Below, piece after piece: positions 58,321-64,000 of a DNA stretch of 64,000 nucleotides. Position 1 is the stretch's first letter. Each line of letters opens with the position of its first letter. The stretch comes from VRUE01 sp963774555. GTDB taxonomy: Bacteria > Actinomycetota > Thermoleophilia > Solirubrobacterales > 70-9. A program made the translations under genes and the position numbers. Location of the stretch: the NCBI GenBank assembly GCA_963774555.1, contig CAVZFL010000001.1, forward strand, positions 248,001 through 312,000. Reading direction: 5' to 3'. Under the pieces are notes generated by a model that saw only the letters and a list, made by a program, of their open reading frames with translations, did no database searches and was not told the origin of the DNA.

Positions 58321-60150
58321 CTAACGGTGCTTCTTTTTCACCTTCACGCACCTGACCTTGCCGTGCACCCGCTTCTTCTTGAACCCCCTGCGGCACTTCA
58401 GCGGCTTGCCGACCGGCGCGGTGGGAGTTCGAAGGGCGGGAAACTGCGCTTCGGGTTCGGCGAAGGAGGGCGGTTCGGGGGGTGGCGGGCAGAGAGCGGG
58501 GTTGGTTTCGCACGTCTCGGCCAGCGTCGAGAAGGCCTGGTCGCTCCCTTCGTCCCCACCGGAGTTGCTCGTCACGAGGACGCGGAAGCGATAGGGGGTC
58601 CCCGGCGAGAGGCCGCTTGGTTTGGCCGAAACCGCCGTGGCGGTCGTGCCGCTCGGTTTCGACAGGCAGGCCACCGAAGGGGCTCCGACGAAGCCTTTTT
58701 CCTGGAAGGCGGCCTGGGTTGCGTACTCGAAATGGCAGTCGGAGATCAGCCCTCCGCGCGGGTTGACCGTGCCACCGAGGGTCGCGCCGGTCAGCGTGAT
58801 CGCCGAGGCGGAGCCGGTGGTCGCTTCGGGCGGCAGCGGCGGCAGGGTTTCGAAGCCCCGCGCCCCGCCTTCTTCTTCGCCGCCATTGCTGGCGACGACG
58901 ATCCGGTAGTCGTATTTGCTCGACGGAGAGAGGCCGGTCACCTTCGCCGAGGCCGTGATTTTGACCGATCCCCCCAGCCTGGCCGAGCACGGCACCGCGA
59001 TGGCGTTGGAAAATTCGTTGGCCTGGAAGTCGGCCTGGGTCGTGAAGTCGAAATGGCAGTCGGTCAGCCCGTGTCCTTCCGGGTTGACCTGGGCTTTGAG
59101 CGTGGCTTCCACCTGGCCGACCCCGGTCGGGGCCGAGGTGCTTGCGGTCGGGGGCGGGATCGAGGCGACCCGGTCGAAGACCAGGACCTTGTCGTCGCCG
59201 GGATCGGCGACGTAGACCTTGCGGGTCGCCTCGTTCACGGCGATCTCCCCTCCGAGCTGGATTTCAACCGGCGGCCCGCTGAAGAGGGTGTCGCCGAAGT
59301 CGTCGAACTGCGTGCCGGACGAGTCGTAGGCGACCACGTGGTACTCGCCGTCTTCGAGGTCGCCGACGAAGACGTCGTCGCTGACCCGGTCGACCCCGAG
59401 CGCGACCGCCCCCTCCCCGCTCTGCAGCTCGGAGTCGTACGCATAGGAGCCTCCGGAGGGTTTGAACTTGAGTGCGCGCCCGTCGTTCGCGACGTCGACG
59501 ACGTAGAGGTTGCCGGCGGAATCGAGCACGGCGACGCGCGGTTCGACGAAGGCGCCGCCGGGACAACCGGTGCAGGGGACCGAGCCTTTGACCGCCCCGG
59601 TCGAGTCGAGAATCTGAACCGTGCTGGTCGTTTCGTTGGGGTAGTAGATGAGCCCGGCGGGACTGACGGTGATCTGGGCGAACTCGGACTGGAGCGGGAC
59701 AAACGAGGATTCCAGCGTCCCCGTCGGCGAGAAGTGGTCGATCAGCGGAGCGCCGAAGTCTCCGACCGAGGCCCGGATTTCGGTTTGGTAGGCGAAGACG
59801 CTGTGGTCCAGGGGATTGACGGCGACACCCGTGAAGAGGTCGCCGCTGCCGCCGACGAACGGGGAGTCTTTGCTGAGGGTCCCACCCGCTTCGAACTGCT
59901 CGACCTTCCCTTTGGCGGCGGAGAAGATGTTCGAGCTCAGCTCGGCGACGTAGAGCTGTTGGGTGCCCTGATCGATCGCGACGCCGAGAGGGGCTTCCCC
60001 GGTGGTGGCGATGGTCGGATCGACCTGATCCGGCTCGTATCCCGGACCGGCGAGAGCCGGCGCGGCCAGGAACGCCAGCGCCGCGACCACCACCGATGCG
60101 AGCACAGACCAGCGCAGAAGAGAACGTGCAGACACAGCAACCTCGAGCAT
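58321..60150 (-). CDS. Large secreted NHL-repeat/Fn3-like protein with a Lys-rich tail
   Basis: About 609 aa. Signal peptide (LLRWSVLASVVVAALAFLAAPALA). First 340 residues: beta-propeller (NHL-like) blades such as PLGVAIDQGTQQLYVAELS and GGEIAVNEATRKVYVADPGDDKVLVFD. Then two Fn3-like repeats (ATLKAQVNPEGHGLTDCHFDF, ATLGGTVNPRGGLISDCHFEY). Ends CRRGFKKKRVHGKVRCVKVKKKHR. A surface protein; no enzyme motif. ATG 60150 chosen over a TTG one codon earlier. Confidence 0.8.
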   Translation of the reverse strand: MLEVAVSARSLLRWSVLASVVVAALAFLAAPALAGPGYEPDQVDPTIATTGEAPLGVAIDQGTQQLYVAELSSNIFSAAKGKVEQFEAGGTLSKDSPFVGGSGDLFTGVAVNPLDHSVFAYQTEIRASVGDFGAPLIDHFSPTGTLESSFVPLQSEFAQITVSPAGLIYYPNETTSTVQILDSTGAVKGSVPCTGCPGGAFVEPRVAVLDSAGNLYVVDVANDGRALKFKPSGGSYAYDSELQSGEGAVALGVDRVSDDVFVGDLEDGEYHVVAYDSSGTQFDDFGDTLFSGPPVEIQLGGEIAVNEATRKVYVADPGDDKVLVFDRVASIPPPTASTSAPTGVGQVEATLKAQVNPEGHGLTDCHFDFTTQADFQANEFSNAIAVPCSARLGGSVKITASAKVTGLSPSSKYDYRIVVASNGGEEEGGARGFETLPPLPPEATTGSASAITLTGATLGGTVNPRGGLISDCHFEYATQAAFQEKGFVGAPSVACLSKPSGTTATAVSAKPSGLSPGTPYRFRVLVTSNSGGDEGSDQAFSTLAETCETNPALCPPPPEPPSFAEPEAQFPALRTPTAPVGKPLKCRRGFKKKRVHGKVRCVKVKKKHR

Positions 60151-60217
60151 CAAGACCCCCTGCCTTTTCGCCCTTGGAATACCAAGGCGTTTACGCCCCT
60201 CCGGAGAGCCTAGCGCC

Positions 60218-60997
60218 TCACCCCTTCACAGCACAAGCCTTTTCCACCTTCGCGCTCAAGGAGGCCCCCGCGGCGAAGTCGAGGCTCGCGAGGGCAAGGG
60301 GGAATACCGTCCGTGGCACGCCCCTGGGCGCCGGGCAACCGGCGTTGAAGTAGGAGAGCTGCTGCCCCCTGAAGGCGTATTTGCGCTTCAGGGTGAGCTT
60401 GATCCGGTCGACGTATCCCCAGGAGCCGAGCGCCTGGGGAAGGGAAGCCGTGAGGCGGGTGCCGTAGGCGCCGTCTGAGACCTTCCGGATCGAGAAGACG
60501 ATCACGAATGAGGAGAAGAAGGGGTTGGCGGTGAAGATGTGGGTGAGCAGGACGGGCTTGCCGTTGCGGGTGCCGTTGAAGATCAGGAGTCTTCCGTGGC
60601 TGGGATAGGCGCCCTGGTCCGGAAGAACGATGTGGGCCCAGAACTGCCCGGAGCCGATCTCGGCGTCCCCGCAGCGTTGAAGCGCCTGCTGGGTCGATGC
60701 GGGTTGGATCTCCGAGACCCCGCAGGCCGGCAGTCCCCTTGACTGCAGCAGGCCGTGTCTGTTGACCTCCACCGTCATCCGTTGCAGCTGGGCGGGGATG
60801 CCGCCGTGGGGGGCGGAGAGGTGCCCGGAGACGAAGACGGCTATCGGAGCGGTTCCGGTTCTCGGCAGCTTGTAGGGCTGGATCTGGGAGAGGATCGTTA
60901 TGCGGAGGTTGCCCTCCTGGACCACGGTGGCGTGGGCGAGGCCCGTGGCAGCCAGAGCGGCCACGGCCACGCCGAGCAACCAGGCCCTTCTGCCCAT
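60218..60997 (-). CDS. Secreted hypothetical protein
   Basis: 259 aa. Signal peptide (AWLLGVAVAALAATGLAHA). Beta-rich mature part with cysteines (LPACGVSEI, RCGDAEIGSG, NAGCPAPRG) and IVFSIRKVSDGAYGTRLTASLP. Family not recognised. Follows the next large secreted gene by 3 bp in the same direction, so probably co-transcribed. Confidence 0.65.
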   Translation of the reverse strand: MGRRAWLLGVAVAALAATGLAHATVVQEGNLRITILSQIQPYKLPRTGTAPIAVFVSGHLSAPHGGIPAQLQRMTVEVNRHGLLQSRGLPACGVSEIQPASTQQALQRCGDAEIGSGQFWAHIVLPDQGAYPSHGRLLIFNGTRNGKPVLLTHIFTANPFFSSFVIVFSIRKVSDGAYGTRLTASLPQALGSWGYVDRIKLTLKRKYAFRGQQLSYFNAGCPAPRGVPRTVFPLALASLDFAAGASLSAKVEKACAVKG

Positions 60998-61000
60998 CCC

Positions 61001-63799
61001 CTACCCCTTGTGCTTGTGCTTCTTTGCCTTGCCGCCGCAGCGGGGCTGAAGCGGCGGGGAAAATTCGCGCAGCTTGCCGTTGTGGCCGGTGAAGGAGGCC
61101 AGGGCCTTGTGAGTTCCTTTGCAGAGGTTGGTCGAGTTTTCGAAGAGTCCCTTTTTGCCGCCTCTGAGGCTGAGCACGACGTTGCCCACCGGAGCATCGG
61201 GGGTGGCTTCGAAGGTCGTGCGCAGCTTGCCTTTGACCGAGTCGACCCTTCCCACCAGGACGACGTCGATCTCGCCGTTGTGGATCGCCGCGACCACGTC
61301 GGGGAGTTCGTGTTCGGAGGACCTGAGGAAGACCGGGCCGGTCAATGGGTCGGAGAGGATCGGGGTGGTTACCGAGGCTTTGCCGTAGACAGAGCCCGCC
61401 GGGCAGCGTTCTCCGGGGTGATCGCCCTGTTTGAACTGAACGCGGGTGCAGATCGTGTTGAAGTGGGCGTTGGCGATGAACTCCGATGGGGGCAGGGTCA
61501 CCTGGCTGCGTGCGATCCCCGCTTCGCCGAAGCCGTTCATGTTGAGCTTCGCGGTCAGGGCCGGGTAGTCGCCCCGGTGGGTCCCTCCCTTCAGCTTCAG
61601 GGCCAGCCTCGGCTTGAAGGGCAGCTTGGCGCAGTTGACCGCCTGGAAGGGGGTCGAGACCGTCACCGGGCGGTCGTCGGCTTCGGAGGCGAAGTCGAGG
61701 CCCGAGCCCAGCAGGGTCGATGCGGTCGAGGTCTGCCTGCAGCTGGTCGGGTTGAGGACGAATTCGGGGCGGTCGGTGTAGGCGTTGACGTCCCGCAGGT
61801 GGGTGGGCACGCCCTTGATGATGTGGGGGATCGGGTCCGAGCCGGTGGCGTCGATGAAGACTTCGCCGGTTTCTGGGTCGACCTTGAAGGCCTGTCTTAT
61901 GACCACGTTGCCGAGGTCGAAGGGCCCGACCCTGGCGGCTGTGATCGCCACGAGGCTGATCGCCGAGCCGTGGTAGGGCCCGGCGAGGTAGATCCTGCCC
62001 GGGGCGTAGGCGAGGGCACTTCCCACTCCGGCTCCCGCCAGGGTGTGGCCGATCTGCGATGCGGCGGGACAGGAGGGGTGGTCGATCTCTTCCTGGCCGC
62101 CGTGGATGCCGGTCCTCGCCTTGGCCCTGGCGATCGAGGCGTCGGTGCAGAAGGGGATCCCGGCCAGCTTGCCGACGATGCCCGGTGGCAGCTTGATCGA
62201 GAAGCGGTTGATCTCCTGTTCTGAGTCGGTTCTGTTCAGGTTGATGTAGAAGGGGGAGAAGCGGCCGGCGGCGGCGTTGAGGGAGCCGGCGGTGAGGCCC
62301 GGTTTGAAGCTGGGCAGTCCTCCCCCCGGGCAGGCGCCGCCGTCGGCTCCGCGTTCGATCTGGAAGGCGGCGGTGGCCTCGATCGCTTCGCTGTCGCCTT
62401 TGGCCGAGAAGGGCGTGAACCCTGCCACCGTCTCGTATTCCCCGCAGGCCGACGGGGTCACCAGCGGAGCCCTCGCCCCTTCGCGGAAGTGCAGCTTGAA
62501 GGAGGAGTAGGGGGCGGGTGGCAGGTTGTCGAAGGTGGTGGTGATCCGGCCTGTCGCCTGGTCGAACTCGATCTTGCCGGCCTGCTTGACGATGATCCCG
62601 CGTTCGGGGGCGCGGGCGACCAGATACATCGCCGCCAAAGTCCCGAAGGGGTTTTCATAGGGCGCAGCCAGGTAGACCGAGCCTTCGAGCGGTTCGTCCA
62701 GGAGCGGGGTGTGGGCGATCACCGAGCCGAGCTTCGATGCTTCCGGGCAACCCGCTCCCGCGGCGCTGTCGATCTGCTCGGCTTTGTACTGGGCCTGGCT
62801 GCAGACACTCACCCCTTCGGCGAAGGAGGGGTTGACGGTTACACCTTCGGGCAGGGTGACGACCGCCTTCCTTGGCTCGGTTTCGGCCGTGCCACCGGGG
62901 CTGGTCAAACCCTGGTTGGGCAGCTTCAGCTCGAAGTCGAGGCCCGAGGGGTTGGAGGCGAGCCTGGTCGTCGGCTGCGAGGAGATCTTCGGGTCGAAGG
63001 GGACCCCGTCGCAGCCCGCCAAGGCGATGGGATTGCCGCCGCCGTCCAGCTGGGGGGTGGTTTCTTCGGAGTAGACGCCCGGTTCTGACTTTGAGTCGAC
63101 CTTGACTGTTACTTCCGGTGCCGATCCGCAGGATGCCGGCAGGGTCAGGTAGGCCTTTTCCGGGGCGTCTGAATGAGTGTTATTGCCGATTTTCGAAGGT
63201 TCGCCGCGTTCTGGGTCGTGGCTGGGGTCGGCGGGCACTCCCCAGATCGTCTCGGTCACCGAGGTGACTTCCAGCGGCGTGTTGATCGCCGCGACCCTCA
63301 GGCCGTAGCCTTCTTCGGTCCGCAGCGAGGAGAGCTGCAGCGAGGTGAATTCGCTGGCGCCTGCGCCGAACTCGCTCGCCACCCCCGGTGGGGGCACGAG
63401 GTTGTAGATGGGAAGGGTGATCTGGCCTCCCAAGCCGGGCACGATCGCCCGCAGCACGCCCACCTGGGTGCTGACGAGGCAATCGGGGGCTGTACCTTCG
63501 AAGTCCTGGTGGGGGCAGCGCGGCACCGCGTTTGGGTTGCCGATCAGGCCCGGGGGCAGCTCGACGATCGCGTCTCGCATTTCCCCGCCTTCTGAGCGGC
63601 CTTTCGCATCGGTCTTCAGGTCGAAGTGGACCGTGAAGGAGTAGGGGTGCGAGGAGGCCTGGGTGGCGGGCGTGCCGTTCTTGTTCAGCGCCTGCACGCT
63701 GAAGCTGCCGGGGCCGAGGCCGAAATCGGCCTGGACCGCCGCTGGCAGCGCCAAGGAGCTGCACAAGGCAAGGAGGACGATGAGATTGCGGCGGATCAT
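61001..63799 (-). CDS. Large secreted protein (932 aa) with a Lys/His tail
   Basis: Signal peptide (NLIVLLALCSSLALPAAVQA). Several repeated beta-domain units, with recurrent text such as VELPPGLIGNPNAVPRC, VVTLPEGVTVNPSFAEGVSVCSQAQY, IKLPPGIVGKLAGIPFCTDASIA and the paired phrase EGSVYLAAPYENPFG / GRIYLAGPYHGSAIS. Each unit has one or two cysteines. Ends RCGGKAKKHKHKG. ATG at 63799 is 6 bp behind GGAGGCG and overlaps the upstream stop (CGATGA). Likely a cell-surface or coat protein; no known domain name can be given safely. Confidence 0.78.
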   Translation of the reverse strand: MIRRNLIVLLALCSSLALPAAVQADFGLGPGSFSVQALNKNGTPATQASSHPYSFTVHFDLKTDAKGRSEGGEMRDAIVELPPGLIGNPNAVPRCPHQDFEGTAPDCLVSTQVGVLRAIVPGLGGQITLPIYNLVPPPGVASEFGAGASEFTSLQLSSLRTEEGYGLRVAAINTPLEVTSVTETIWGVPADPSHDPERGEPSKIGNNTHSDAPEKAYLTLPASCGSAPEVTVKVDSKSEPGVYSEETTPQLDGGGNPIALAGCDGVPFDPKISSQPTTRLASNPSGLDFELKLPNQGLTSPGGTAETEPRKAVVTLPEGVTVNPSFAEGVSVCSQAQYKAEQIDSAAGAGCPEASKLGSVIAHTPLLDEPLEGSVYLAAPYENPFGTLAAMYLVARAPERGIIVKQAGKIEFDQATGRITTTFDNLPPAPYSSFKLHFREGARAPLVTPSACGEYETVAGFTPFSAKGDSEAIEATAAFQIERGADGGACPGGGLPSFKPGLTAGSLNAAAGRFSPFYINLNRTDSEQEINRFSIKLPPGIVGKLAGIPFCTDASIARAKARTGIHGGQEEIDHPSCPAASQIGHTLAGAGVGSALAYAPGRIYLAGPYHGSAISLVAITAARVGPFDLGNVVIRQAFKVDPETGEVFIDATGSDPIPHIIKGVPTHLRDVNAYTDRPEFVLNPTSCRQTSTASTLLGSGLDFASEADDRPVTVSTPFQAVNCAKLPFKPRLALKLKGGTHRGDYPALTAKLNMNGFGEAGIARSQVTLPPSEFIANAHFNTICTRVQFKQGDHPGERCPAGSVYGKASVTTPILSDPLTGPVFLRSSEHELPDVVAAIHNGEIDVVLVGRVDSVKGKLRTTFEATPDAPVGNVVLSLRGGKKGLFENSTNLCKGTHKALASFTGHNGKLREFSPPLQPRCGGKAKKHKHKG

Positions 63800-64000
63800 C
63801 GGGCGCCTCCTCGGTTGTGCTTGGCGGCTCGCTTGTGGGCGTGCTTCTTCGTGTGCTTTCGCTTCTTTTTGTGCTTGTGCTTCTTGGCGGCTTTCTTTTC
63901 TTCGACGTCGCCGTCGCCGGCGAGGGCCGAGGTGGCGGGGGTCGGGCGCTCCGGCGACGATACCTGCGGCACGCAGGCTTCGCCCTGGCATTCGCCCCTC
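63796..64000 (-). CDS. C-terminus of a secreted protein, rest outside the window
   Basis: About 67 codons remain: a Cys-bearing part (GECQGEACVPQVS) then AALAGDGDVEEKKAAKKHKH and a long Lys/His/Arg tail (KKKRKHTKKHAHKRAAKHNR). TGA overlaps the ATG of the following gene by 2 bp, so they are translationally coupled. Same tail style as its neighbours. Confidence 0.7.
   Translation of the reverse strand, partial: RGECQGEACVPQVSSPERPTPATSALAGDGDVEEKKAAKKHKHKKKRKHTKKHAHKRAAKHNRGGAR

Overview
The window is about 70% GC, packed with short intergenic gaps and many GTG/TTG starts. It looks like an actinobacterium, most likely Thermoleophilia (Solirubrobacterales-like). This rests on base composition, secreted proteins with Lys/His- or Arg-rich tails, NHL/choice-of-anchor surface proteins, and an actinobacterial-type imuB/dnaE2 mutasome with a CGAAC-N4-GTTCG LexA box. 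The placement is an inference; no rRNA or marker phylogeny is present.

Layout. (1) 1-5.8 kb: the end of lipA, then a compact candidate RiPP cluster: a divergent stand-alone PqqD/RRE protein, an HPr-kinase-like protein, two tiny paralogous precursor peptides (32 and 33 aa), a radical SAM enzyme with a fused C-terminal RRE, and a VioB-type ferritin-like oxidase. (2) 5.9-25.9 kb: a mosaic genomic island. It starts at the 5' half of a tRNA-Ala(CGC) gene cut in the anticodon loop and contains two 169-170 bp repeats that each end in the matching 3' half. An intact tRNA-Ala(CGC) lies inside, next to a truncated integrase. Cargo: a RES/Xre toxin-antitoxin (TA) pair, a tyrosine recombinase followed by a STAND-ATPase/ATP-grasp pair bounded by a perfect 22-bp inverted repeat, a conflict-type membrane protein, PIN/RHH, a DUF4417 locus, two AbiE-type TA systems (one toxin fused to a WYL domain) and a PD-(D/E)XK nuclease. 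(3) 26-48 kb: mostly housekeeping and secreted-protein genes: YdeI, MazEF, murC, an SDR, three DUF2294 paralogs, a PAS-GAF-PP2C phosphatase, NlpC/P60, VWA, a prephenate-dehydratase-like gene, a DrrAB-like ABC exporter, queuosine salvage, uppP, hydrolases, and a DGPF/ECF42 pair. (4) 48-58 kb: an MFS exporter and the dnaE2-imuB mutasome operon. Its LexA box was split by an IS1595-family element. Beyond it, a fitAB TA operon was split by an IS110-family element. (5) 58-64 kb: a TetR gene and a row of large secreted proteins.

Recurring themes. Six TA modules occur, several with visible palindromic operators. Long perfect intergenic hairpins separate genes. Four recognisable genes (radical SAM, an alpha/beta hydrolase, the ECF42 sigma factor, dnaE2) carry small indels, so either several genes are decaying or the sequence has indel errors; function calls for those genes must allow for both. 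The two strongest candidates for something undescribed are the RiPP cluster (0.9-4.8 kb) and the possible DNA-inversion module (7.9-12.5 kb).
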